This document shows positions 5,911 to 12,349 of a DNA stretch of 12,349 nt, piece by piece (within the stretch, counting starts at the first letter, position 1; each line of letters starts with the position of its first letter). A program made the position numbers and the translations under genes. The stretch is taken from NCBI GenBank assembly GCA_012735335.1, contig JAAYHO010000383.1, positions 1-12,349 of the forward strand, given 5' to 3'. Under the pieces are notes generated by a model. The model searched no databases and was not told the DNA's origin. It saw only the letters and a program-made list of their open reading frames with translations. This DNA is from Gammaproteobacteria bacterium. GTDB taxonomy: Bacteria; Pseudomonadota; Gammaproteobacteria; Pseudomonadales; Pseudomonadaceae.

Positions 5911-7743
5911 TCAGCTGCGTGAGCGCTCCGCCGGATCAAGGGACTCATCCCCGTCCAGCTCACCCACTTCCGGGAAATCCTGCAGGTTGCTTTCGAACGG
6001 CTCCTCGGGGAGCGCTGCCGATTCCTTGCGGCGGGCACCGAGCCCATCCATGTCATCCAACAGATCCCAGCTCTGCTCCAGCTCGTCACTGTCCAGGTTC
6101 AGCGTATCATCCCCGCTGTACAGCGGCTCCAGCGGCTCGTACTGCTCGGCCATGCCGTCCTGCCTGCTCTGCAGCAGCTGTGGATAGCGGGCCTTGATCA
6201 GATCGATCTGCAACTGCTCCACACCCAGCTCCCGGGCCTCGGCGGCCTGCTCGGCGAAGCTCTGGCCTTCACCCAGCTCGGCCAGCACACTGAGCTGACG
6301 CAGGCGCAGATCCGCCCGCTGCGGCTCGGCGGCAATCGCCTTGTCCAGCATCAGACGGGCCTCGGGCAGGCGACCATAGGTCAGGTACAGCTCCACCCCT
6401 TCCAGTGGGTCCACCGTGCGGCTGCCCGGTATGGTGACGGGCTGCGGCACCGGCGCTGGCGCGGCACGGGGCTGCTCCGGCTCGGGCTGGCGGCGTGGAC
6501 GCAGCAACAGGGTGCCGATCAGCACCGCTATCAGTGCCAGCAGCGCTGGCCACCAGCGCTCGATCCAGCTCGGCTGTGTCTGGTTCGACAGCTCCTGGGC
6601 GTTGCTGCTGTCGATCGCACCGGGGGTGCCTGCGGCTGCCTGTTCCACCTGCAGTTGCGGGTCGGCAGTACCGGGCTGTCCCTGATTCAAGCCAACCGCC
6701 GCCCCCGCCTGGGATTCGGCCTGACGCGCCTGACGCAGGGTCTCCAGTTCTGTCTGCAGCTCGGCGATCTGGGCATCGCGTACTTCCAGTTCACCCAACA
6801 GTCCATGGAAGCGACTTTCCAGCAGCTGCAGACGATCCTGCAGCGCTTCGGCCTCCGCGTTCAGCGCCAGCAACTCCGGGTCTTCGATACGCAGACGGTC
6901 ACTGGCATCAGGTTGCACCGCCGCTTCCGGTACCGGTATCGGCACCGAAGCGGGCGGCGGAGCAACTGCTGCGGTCGCCCCTACCTGCTCGGCCACCGGC
7001 AGGGTGAGTTGCTGCCCGGTCCGCAGACGGCCGGGCTCGCCATTGACGAAGGCATGCGGGTTCAGCGCATGGATGGCATCCATCTGCCGCTGCAGCGAAA
7101 CCGATTCATTCACCCGGGTCGCCGCCGCAATACTCCACAGGCTGTCCCCGGCAACGGTCTGATAGTGCGCAGCACCCGGCTGCGGCTGCAATACCGGTTG
7201 CGCACGGGGCGCCGGAGCCGGGCGCGCAGGACTGTCGCTACCGGACTGTGCTGCCGAGCCTGAGCGTACCTGACGCGGAGCGGGTGCCGAAGGTCGGACC
7301 GCTGGCGCAGGCTGACTGCTGGAGGCAACCACCGGGGTTGGCGTATACAGCGGCGGGTCCAGCAGCAGGGTGTATTCACGCATCAGCGAGCCGTTGGCCC
7401 GCTTCAGCTGCACCAGGAAATTCAGGTAGGGCTCGCGGACCGGCTGGCTGGATTCGACCCGGATAACCAGTTGCTGACCAAGCAGCGTCGGGGTGAAGCG
7501 CAGATCGGTGAGAAAGTAGGGTCGGTCGATACCGACCTGGGCAAAGGCAGCGGCGTCCGCCAGGGAGACACTGATGTCCGCCGGGCTCAGCCCCTGGGTG
7601 TCATGCAGTTGAATGATGCCCTGCAGCGGCTGATGCAATGCCGACTGCAGCTGCAGTTCGCCCAGTCCCAGCGCCAATGCCGAGCCACTGTACAGGGCAG
7701 TCAGCGACATCATTCCCAGTGCTATCCGGCGTTGAAAGTTCAT
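5911..7743 (-). CDS. FimV/HubP-family polar-landmark-like protein, short form
   Basis: A 610-residue protein. Order: signal peptide (1-24, cleavage after SALA), FimV N-terminal domain (about 25-133, from GLGELQLQSALHQPL), proline-rich linker, LysM peptidoglycan-binding domain (about 193-250, GDSLWSIA...NPHAF), coiled coil (about 284-345), one membrane span (about 397-414) followed by RPRRQ, a TPR-like segment (about 445-505, DPLEGVELYLTYGRLPEARLML) and an acidic tail. This is the FimV/HubP plan: the periplasmic half binds the cell wall and the cytoplasmic half recruits partners for twitching, type II secretion or pole organisation. P. aeruginosa FimV has about 919 residues and a conserved C-terminal TPR motif; I do not see that motif here, and the usual asd/truA neighbours are absent, so this is probably a paralogue. 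ATG 7743 is chosen for the signal peptide and for AGGGAAG (7756-7750) six bases upstream; an upstream TTG (7815) is rejected. Confidence 0.88.
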   Translation of the reverse strand: MNFQRRIALGMMSLTALYSGSALALGLGELQLQSALHQPLQGIIQLHDTQGLSPADISVSLADAAAFAQVGIDRPYFLTDLRFTPTLLGQQLVIRVESSQPVREPYLNFLVQLKRANGSLMREYTLLLDPPLYTPTPVVASSSQPAPAVRPSAPAPRQVRSGSAAQSGSDSPARPAPAPRAQPVLQPQPGAAHYQTVAGDSLWSIAAATRVNESVSLQRQMDAIHALNPHAFVNGEPGRLRTGQQLTLPVAEQVGATAAVAPPPASVPIPVPEAAVQPDASDRLRIEDPELLALNAEAEALQDRLQLLESRFHGLLGELEVRDAQIAELQTELETLRQARQAESQAGAAVGLNQGQPGTADPQLQVEQAAAGTPGAIDSSNAQELSNQTQPSWIERWWPALLALIAVLIGTLLLRPRRQPEPEQPRAAPAPVPQPVTIPGSRTVDPLEGVELYLTYGRLPEARLMLDKAIAAEPQRADLRLRQLSVLAELGEGQSFAEQAAEARELGVEQLQIDLIKARYPQLLQSRQDGMAEQYEPLEPLYSGDDTLNLDSDELEQSWDLLDDMDGLGARRKESAALPEEPFESNLQDFPEVGELDGDESLDPAERSRS

Positions 7744-7835
7744 ATCAATCTTCCCTGGCTTGAAATGAGGAGTATCCGACCGCAACAGGAGGTCGGCCAC
7801 CGGGAGCCACAGCAATATGCTGCATTCAGGCCATT

Positions 7836-7864
7836 ATTATGGCATTACTTTTCCTGCATGCGAA
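7836..7864 (-). promoter_or_regulatory. Candidate promoter of the FimV-like gene
   Basis: On the bottom strand TTCGCA (7864-7859) and CATAAT (7841-7836) are separated by 17 bp, with 4/6 and 5/6 matches to sigma-70 boxes. Transcription would begin near 7829, leaving an 86-base leader. The weak -35 would suit a promoter that needs an activator. Confidence 0.4.
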
Positions 7865-7873
7865 TAGATCGGC

Positions 7874-7887
7874 TTGATTATCGTCAA
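7874..7887. promoter_or_regulatory. ANR/FNR-like box
   Basis: TTGAT-TATC-GTCAA matches nine of ten defined bases of the FNR/ANR consensus TTGAT-N4-ATCAA. It lies in the 257-bp gap between the divergent FimV-like gene and cmoA, an AT-rich island in a GC-rich region. Its centre is about 51 bp upstream of the candidate start of the FimV-like gene and about 96 bp upstream of the candidate cmoA start, neither being the ideal -41.5, so the controlled gene is open. In pseudomonads ANR and Dnr bind such sites at low oxygen. Confidence 0.5.
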
Positions 7888-7964
7888 ATATATGAAATAT
7901 AGCAGGCCCGGCGGCGCAGGCAGTCATTTGCTTGACGCCAAATCGCAGCGGCGGATGGATGAGG

Positions 7965-7970
7965 TAGAAT
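7965..7970 (+). promoter_or_regulatory. Candidate -10 element of cmoAB
   Basis: TAGAAT matches five of six bases of the -10 hexamer and lies 30 bp before the cmoA ATG. A good -35 (TTGACG, 7932-7937) exists but is 27 bp away, too far to pair with it; the correctly spaced sequence ATCGCA is poor. The rest of the gap holds only the ANR-like box and the opposing promoter described separately. Confidence 0.4.
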
Positions 7971-8000
7971 GGCGCTTTTACCGAATCATCCGGATATGCC

Positions 8001-8741
8001 ATGAGCGATGTAGACAAGCTATTCGCCAGTCCCCTGGCGCAGGTCAGCGATTTTGTGTTCGATCATGATGTGGCGCGGGTCTTTCCCGACATGATCAAGC
8101 GCTCGATTCCAGGCTACCCGACCATAGTCGAGAATATCGGCGTGATCAGCGCCCACCACGCCCAACCCGGCACCCTGATCTACGATCTCGGCTGCTCGCT
8201 GGGGGCGGCAACCCAGTCCATCCGCCGCCATCTGCGTCAGGAAGGCTGCCGCATCATCGGGGTGGACAGTGCCGAGGCCATGGTCGAGCGCTGCCGTGAG
8301 TATCTCAGCGCCCAGGACGCCATGATCGAAGAGCTGGCCCCGGCCAGCGTCATACACGGCGACATTCTCGAGCTGCCGCTGGAGCCCTGCTCGGTGGTAG
8401 TGCTCAACTTCACCCTGCAATTCATTGCCCCGGACCAGCGCCTGGAGCTGCTGCGCCGTATCCGTGACGCCCTGCTGCCCGGCGGCATACTGATCCTCTC
8501 GGAAAAATTCCGCTTTGAGCAGCCCGATACCCAGCACCAGCTGGAGCAGGTGCACTACGCCTTCAAGCGGGCCAATGGCTACAGCGATCTGGAGATTGCC
8601 CAGAAACGCAGCGCGATCGAGAACGTCATGTTGCTGGACAGCCAGCAGGCACACATGGAGCGGCTGCGCGCTGCCGGTTTCAGCCAGGCTTATACCTGGT
8701 TCCAGTGTTTCAACTTCGGCTCCATAGTGGCACACGCGTGA
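8001..8741 (+). CDS. cmoA: Carboxy-S-adenosyl-L-methionine synthase CmoA
   Basis: A 246-residue class I methyltransferase-fold enzyme (E. coli CmoA: 247). It converts SAM and prephenate to carboxy-SAM and phenylpyruvate in the cytosol, supplying the carboxymethyl donor for 5-oxyacetyluridine (cmo5U) at wobble position 34 of tRNA. The SAM motif YDLGCSLG is at residues 61-68, the next acidic loop is GVDSAEAM, and NFTLQFI plus the [12 protein letters not shown] strand follow as in the family. The N-terminus ([21 protein letters not shown]) is also characteristic. ATG 8001 gives the family length; the ribosome binding site is weak (CGGA near 7991-7994). The stop overlaps the cmoB start, so the two products are probably made together. 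Confidence 0.96.
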   Translation: MSDVDKLFASPLAQVSDFVFDHDVARVFPDMIKRSIPGYPTIVENIGVISAHHAQPGTLIYDLGCSLGAATQSIRRHLRQEGCRIIGVDSAEAMVERCREYLSAQDAMIEELAPASVIHGDILELPLEPCSVVVLNFTLQFIAPDQRLELLRRIRDALLPGGILILSEKFRFEQPDTQHQLEQVHYAFKRANGYSDLEIAQKRSAIENVMLLDSQQAHMERLRAAGFSQAYTWFQCFNFGSIVAHA

Positions 8742-9709
8742 TCGATTACACTCCCCTCTACCAGACCCTGAACAATACCCCTCTGGCCCACTGGCTGGAC
8801 GACCTGCCCGCCGCCCTCGAACAGCGCCTGCAGGAAGCTCGGCGCCACGGTGACCTGCCCCGCTGGCAGGCCAGCCTGGAGCTGCTGCCCGAGCTGCAAC
8901 CCGAGCACCGGGATCTGCGCAACGGGGTCAGCATTGGCCGGGCCGAAGAGCTCAACGCCCGCCAGCAACAACAGCTGCTGAGCGGTCTGCAGGGTCTGCA
9001 TCCCTGGCGCAAGGGGCCCTTCGAGCTGTTCGGCGTGCAGCTGGATACCGAATGGCGCTCGGACTGGAAGTGGGACCGGGTCTCCCCGCATCTGGATCTG
9101 CACGGCAAACGGGTGCTGGATGTGGGCTGCGGCAATGGCTATCACATGTGGCGCATGTGGCAGGCCGGGGCGGCACTGGTGGTCGGCGTCGATCCCAACC
9201 TGCTGTTCCTGACCCAGTTCCAGGCCATCCGCCGCTACCTGCCGGAGGCACCGGTGTGGCAGTTGCCCTTTACCCTGGAGGAACTGCCCGAACCCACCGC
9301 TGGCTTCGACTGCGTGTTCTCCATGGGCGTGCTCTACCACCGCCGCGCGCCGCTGGAGCATCTGCTGCAACTCAAGGCCTGTCTGCGTCCGGGGGGTGAG
9401 CTGGTGCTGGAGACCCTGGTCATCGAGGGTGACGAGCAGCAGTGCCTGATCCCCGAGGACAGGTACGCGCAGATGCGCAATGTCTGGTTCCTGCCCTCGG
9501 TGCCCATGCTCGAGCGCTTTCTGCGCCGCTGCGGCTATGTCGATGTGCGCTGCGTGGACCTGAACCGCACCAGCACCGAGGAACAGCGCAGCACCGAATG
9601 GATGCGCTTCCAGTCGCTGTCGGACTTCCTCGACCCGACCAATCCGGCACTCACCTGCGAGGGCTATCCCGCCCCGCTACGCGCCACCCTGGTCGCCCGC
9701 CGTCCCTGA
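8738..9709 (+). CDS. cmoB: tRNA U34 carboxymethyltransferase CmoB
   Basis: A 323-residue enzyme, exactly the length of E. coli CmoB. It moves the carboxymethyl group from carboxy-SAM to 5-hydroxyuridine at tRNA position 34, completing cmo5U and widening wobble decoding. The SAM motif is DVGCGNG (residues 128-134), preceded by RKGPFELFG and [18 protein letters not shown] sequence (here [14 protein letters not shown]), followed by GVDPNLLFL and [10 protein letters not shown], all typical of CmoB. GTG 8738 is chosen because it gives the family N-terminus (IDYTPLYQ after the initiator) and a GTGA overlap with the cmoA stop; an upstream in-frame GTG at 8705 adds an unrelated 11-residue extension inside cmoA. 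The 3' end overlaps that of the convergent hypothetical gene by 33 bp. Confidence 0.96.
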   Translation: MIDYTPLYQTLNNTPLAHWLDDLPAALEQRLQEARRHGDLPRWQASLELLPELQPEHRDLRNGVSIGRAEELNARQQQQLLSGLQGLHPWRKGPFELFGVQLDTEWRSDWKWDRVSPHLDLHGKRVLDVGCGNGYHMWRMWQAGAALVVGVDPNLLFLTQFQAIRRYLPEAPVWQLPFTLEELPEPTAGFDCVFSMGVLYHRRAPLEHLLQLKACLRPGGELVLETLVIEGDEQQCLIPEDRYAQMRNVWFLPSVPMLERFLRRCGYVDVRCVDLNRTSTEEQRSTEWMRFQSLSDFLDPTNPALTCEGYPAPLRATLVARRP

Positions 9710-10396
9710 GGCGGCGTCCGCCCGGCGCAGGCTGCAGATCCAGCCCAGGGCAAACCAGCCTGCGGGCATATCCGGCCAGTCATGCTCTCCCAGTCCGGCC
9801 AGCTCATGGCCGGGCACCTCGGCCCGGGCCAGCAGGCGTTGCTGCCACCAGAGCAGGTAGTAATCGTCACCCGGGGCGTGCTGATTGGCCATCTCCGCGC
9901 GCAGGCGCATGGGCAGGGATTCGAACAGCAGACGGTCGATGGCCGGGTAGATCCGCCGCTCGTTCTCCAGATAGGCGGAACGTGCTGCTGCGGGCAGCTT
10001 AAGCAGCTGCGCAAGGGTTTCCAGCTGCGCCGCATAATCCCGGTGGCTGTGCAGCGGATCAAGCCGCTGACGCCAGTCCAGTTGCAGTCGCTCCACCCCC
10101 TCCACCAGGCTCATTACCCCCGCTGAGGGAGCATCCAGCAGACTGGCCAGCAACTGCCGCCGGGCCAGCGGCAGCCCCGTCAGCAACATGGCCAGCTCGG
10201 CAGAGCTGGAGCCCGCTGCCGGGGTCCAGCGGCTGGCGTTACCCTCCGGCAGCTGCAGCACCCGCTGGCAGCGCTGCGTCCAACTGGCCGGCAGCAGTTG
10301 CTCCTGCAGCTGCTGCCAATGCTCCTGCAACTGATCCTTGCGCTTATCCAGCCAGCGTTCGAGTTGCCAGCGACGGCGGGATTTATATTGCGTCAT
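9677..10396 (-). CDS. Hypothetical protein, third gene of the ycjXF operon
   Basis: A 239-residue protein that I do not recognise. It begins with a very basic, likely helical and coiled segment (residues 1-35: [20 protein letters not shown]), continues as mostly helical sequence rich in Leu, Gln, Arg and Trp, and has a conserved-looking stretch near 141-190 ([21 protein letters not shown], then [17 protein letters not shown]). There is no signal peptide and no convincing membrane span; residues 211-223 ([13 protein letters not shown]) are only mildly hydrophobic. ATG 10396 is chosen over the longer frame because GGGAG lies 9 bases upstream (10410-10406) and the upstream extension reads as a ycjF shadow. 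It overlaps the ycjF end by 14 bp, so translation is probably coupled and a role with YcjX/YcjF is inferred, not shown. Confidence 0.8.
   Translation of the reverse strand: MTQYKSRRRWQLERWLDKRKDQLQEHWQQLQEQLLPASWTQRCQRVLQLPEGNASRWTPAAGSSSAELAMLLTGLPLARRQLLASLLDAPSAGVMSLVEGVERLQLDWRQRLDPLHSHRDYAAQLETLAQLLKLPAAARSAYLENERRIYPAIDRLLFESLPMRLRAEMANQHAPGDDYYLLWWQQRLLARAEVPGHELAGLGEHDWPDMPAGWFALGWICSLRRADAASGTAGDQGGA
9698..9716. other. Hairpin across the cmoB stop codon
   Basis: CGCCGTC (9698-9704) pairs with GGCGGCG (9710-9716), one G-T wobble, around a 5-base loop holding the end of the cmoB stop codon. It also lies at the end of, or just beyond, the convergent gene. There is no U-run, so it may be only a structured 3' end. 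Confidence 0.35.
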
Positions 10397-11405
10397 CCGG
10401 TACCGCTCCCAACCTGTCCCTGATGCCCTGAATGATGCCGCGGTTATCCTCGGCCAGTTGCTGCCGGTCCTGCAGCGGCACGGCGCGGCACAGATCCAGG
10501 GTAAAGTGCCCCAGCCGGGCACTGTACAGCCCTACCCCGACACCCTGCCCGACCCGCGCCGCGAGCTTTTCCAGCATGCCTGCCAGCAGGTTGTCACTCA
10601 GCGCGCCGATGGCCGCCTCGGTGCCCCCGGCCAGGGCGATATTGCGCAGCACATGACGGGCCAGCCGCCAACTGCTCAACTGGCTGATCGGCAAGCCATA
10701 ACACACGGCGGTGCGCTGCATCATGCGCAGATTGCGCCACACCACCAGCAGAATATCCACCGTCACCCAGGGGCTGGTTGCCACCAGCAGGCCGGTGCCC
10801 ACGGCATCACGCTGCAGCAGCCGCCGGGCCTGGGTATCCAGCGGTTGGTAGAACTGCTGGTTCAGCCGCCGGGTCACCTCCTCAGCACTGTGCGACTGGT
10901 CAAGATCGGTGCAGGCGGCATGCAGGCGAGCGGCCAGTGGCGTGTCCTGATACAGCCCCTGCAGGCGGTCCAGCCAGTCCAGCGCCAGGCGTTCCCGGGG
11001 GTCGGCCAGCGCCGCCTGCATTTCCAGCCGCAGCTGTTCCATATCGGTCAGCCGCGCCCGTTGGCGACGGATATCCCACCAGGCCTTGAGTCCGGTACCG
11101 GCCAGCCCGACACCGAGCAAACCGACCAGCGAGCCTGCCAGCGGCTGCCATTGCCAGGCCGCCAGCGTCCATTGGCCCCACTCCCAGGCGGCAATACCCA
11201 GCACACTGGCCAGCAGCAGCCGTCCCAGACGGCCCGGCCAACGGCTGCGCGGCGGTGCATTGCTCAGTCCCGGCAGTGGCTGCTCGATCATCGGCTGCTC
11301 CGCTGACTCTGGCCGCGCCTCACCGAGAATCCGCGTGGGTTGCACCTGCTCGCTGCCGGTGGGGCTGAGGGTTTCCAGAATCCGGGTTTTCTGACCTTCT
11401 TTCAT
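10383..11405 (-). CDS. ycjF: YcjF-family inner-membrane protein (TIGR01620/DUF697)
   Basis: A 340-residue protein (E. coli YcjF: 353). A disordered N-terminus (1-55) is followed by two closely spaced membrane segments (about 61-80 and 88-107), a helical soluble region (110-195), and a DUF697 region (about 195-330) with SPWVTVDILLVVWRNLRMMQ, ISQLSSWRLARHVLRNIALAGG and the glycine-rich GVGVGLYSARLG. YcjF accompanies YcjX in many proteobacteria, and in E. coli both belong to the PspF-controlled phage-shock regulon; the biochemical role is not known. ATG 11405 overlaps the ycjX stop as ATGA, with GGAGGG (11420-11415) 9 bases upstream; an in-frame TTG at 11429 is rejected. The N-terminus carries two TRIL motifs, described as a finding. 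Confidence 0.9.
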   Translation of the reverse strand: MKEGQKTRILETLSPTGSEQVQPTRILGEARPESAEQPMIEQPLPGLSNAPPRSRWPGRLGRLLLASVLGIAAWEWGQWTLAAWQWQPLAGSLVGLLGVGLAGTGLKAWWDIRRQRARLTDMEQLRLEMQAALADPRERLALDWLDRLQGLYQDTPLAARLHAACTDLDQSHSAEEVTRRLNQQFYQPLDTQARRLLQRDAVGTGLLVATSPWVTVDILLVVWRNLRMMQRTAVCYGLPISQLSSWRLARHVLRNIALAGGTEAAIGALSDNLLAGMLEKLAARVGQGVGVGLYSARLGHFTLDLCRAVPLQDRQQLAEDNRGIIQGIRDRLGAVPDDAI

Positions 11406-12349
11406 GACACCACGCCCTCCAGCATCCAACCGACCAGATCATCCATACGGTAATGGGGAAAGGGCTCGTTGCGATGCAGTCCGCTGGGTGGCCGCAGATT
11501 CAGCAGCTCAGGGCCCTGCACCTGCAGATCCAGCGGCAGGTGCGGCGGAATCCCCCCGGGCTGATAGCGCACCAACCCCTCTTCGCCCTGCAGCCCGGCC
11601 ACCAGGGTATCGCCCTCCTGACGGGTGGCACGGATCGCTGCCAGGGGGAAGCCACGCACCTGTACTCCGCCATGACGCACCTCGGACAGGCTGTCGGTAA
11701 GCAGATCCTCCAGACACTGCTGCACCGCCCGCTGCTGCTGCGGAGCGACCTGATCGACCTTGGTGGCGCACACCGCCAGCTGGCTGATGCGCGGCTTCCA
11801 GAAGCGCCGCCACAGGCTGTTGCGACCATAACGGAAGCTCTGCAGTACCGACTCCAGCGCCGCCTTGAGATCGCTCAGCGCCGCCTGCCCGGCATCCATC
11901 GGGGTGAGCATGTCGACCAGCAGTATCTGCCGGTCCAGGCGACTGAAGTGCTCGTCGTAGAAGCCCTTGACCACGAAGTCGCGGTAATAGCGAAAGCGCG
12001 CCTCGCCTTCGGCCCACCAGCTCCCGGCCGGGCCGCTGGAATGTCGGTTGGCCGACAGCAGGGGCACAAACAGCAGCATCTCCGCGGCCACACCGCTGCC
12101 CGGCAGCAGAAAGCGTCCGGGCTGGTTGCGCGACAGCCCGGCGTCACGGCGGCTGCGCTGCAGAAAGTCGGTCCAGGCGGCGGTCAACCGCTGCAACTGG
12201 GCACTGTCCTGGGGGGCGGCAGGATCAATCGCCGCCAGCTCATCACGCAAGGCCCCGGCCAGAGTGCTGCGCGGCTCGCTGCCGAGCCAGTCGCGCATCT
12301 GCTCGCACCACTGGCCGTAATCCAGCTCCAGCAACGGCAGGTCCAGCAG
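11402..12349 (-). CDS. ycjX: YcjX-family P-loop protein (DUF463), C-terminal part
   Basis: The frame stays open to the right edge, so about 315 residues of the C-terminal part are present; E. coli YcjX has about 465. The N-terminal Walker A region is therefore outside the window and cannot be checked. Family features seen are PLLELDYGQWC, GRFLLPG, FYDEHFSRLDRQILLVDML (a Walker-B-like strand near 11909-11950), FWKPRISQLAVCATKVDQV with a GTPase-like TKxD element (11753-11764), and the end FPHYRMDDLVGWMLEGVVS. YcjX is a cytosolic GTP/ATP-binding-type protein of unknown mechanism, found next to YcjF and, in enterobacteria, in the phage-shock regulon. Whether psp genes lie upstream here cannot be seen. 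It is the first visible gene of a leftward operon with ycjF and the 239-residue protein. Confidence 0.92.
   Translation of the reverse strand: MLDLPLLELDYGQWCEQMRDWLGSEPRSTLAGALRDELAAIDPAAPQDSAQLQRLTAAWTDFLQRSRRDAGLSRNQPGRFLLPGSGVAAEMLLFVPLLSANRHSSGPAGSWWAEGEARFRYYRDFVVKGFYDEHFSRLDRQILLVDMLTPMDAGQAALSDLKAALESVLQSFRYGRNSLWRRFWKPRISQLAVCATKVDQVAPQQQRAVQQCLEDLLTDSLSEVRHGGVQVRGFPLAAIRATRQEGDTLVAGLQGEEGLVRYQPGGIPPHLPLDLQVQGPELLNLRPPSGLHRNEPFPHYRMDDLVGWMLEGVVS

Noticed and set aside
7744..7815. 24-residue N-terminal extension of the FimV-like protein from a TTG codon
   Set aside because: It would bury the signal peptide and has no ribosome binding site; ATG 7743 has a good one.
7874..8068. 64-codon frame across the start of cmoA
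   Set aside because: It overlaps the ANR-like box and the cmoA start region, lacks a ribosome binding site and has no recognisable sequence.
8705..8737. Earlier GTG start for cmoB inside cmoA
   Set aside because: The extension is absent from CmoB proteins, and GTG 8738 gives the exact family length and a stop-start overlap.
10397..10522. 42-residue upstream extension of the 239-residue hypothetical protein
   Set aside because: It reads as a shadow of the ycjF 3' end (Cys/Trp/Arg-rich), and ATG 10396 has its own ribosome binding site.
10338..11306. 322-codon open frame on the top strand across ycjF
   Set aside because: Gln/Pro/Arg-rich shadow of ycjF, which has clear family sequence, good ribosome binding site and tight operon overlaps.

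Overview
The window reads as an ordinary chromosomal segment of a GC-rich gammaproteobacterium, most likely Pseudomonas or a close relative in the Pseudomonadaceae. This rests on the codon use, the cold-shock protein tail, the second Lon-type protease that resembles pseudomonad AsrA, the FimV-family protein, and the cmoAB and ycjXF gene sets. The species cannot be fixed by eye. No RNA gene, insertion sequence, phage gene, CRISPR array or origin was seen. Genes are tightly packed and no gene-free stretch exceeds 300 bases.

Left part (1-3400): the 3' end of a cold-shock protein gene with a clear intrinsic terminator, then a TetR-type regulator. A small membrane protein gene converges on the regulator. 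Divergent from that small gene, across 66 bp, is a complete oligopeptidase B gene (ptrB/opdB type) with its catalytic triad and its basic-residue specificity glutamates.

Middle (3400-8000): a full-length Lon-family ATP-dependent protease of the AsrA-like type, preceded by what looks like a heat-shock (sigma-32) promoter. It ends at a GC-rich hairpin facing the 3' end of a convergent FimV-like gene. That gene encodes a signal peptide, FimV N-terminal domain, LysM, coiled coil, one membrane span and a TPR-like cytoplasmic part, but is clearly shorter than the classical FimV. Its 257-bp upstream region is shared with cmoA and holds a 9/10 match to an ANR/FNR box.

Right part (8000-12349): cmoA and cmoB overlap by 4 bp and together make the carboxymethyl group of cmo5U34 in tRNA. 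Convergent with them is a leftward operon of ycjX (cut by the window end), ycjF and an unrecognised 239-aa protein gene, linked by 4-bp and 14-bp overlaps. The third gene is the least explained item here. Its overlap with ycjF suggests it works with the YcjX P-loop protein and the YcjF membrane protein, which in enterobacteria belong to the phage-shock envelope stress regulon.

I found no convincing new defence or mobile system. The best leads are the ycjX-ycjF-unknown operon, the short FimV paralogue with its ANR-like site, and the heat-shock-like promoter of the second Lon.
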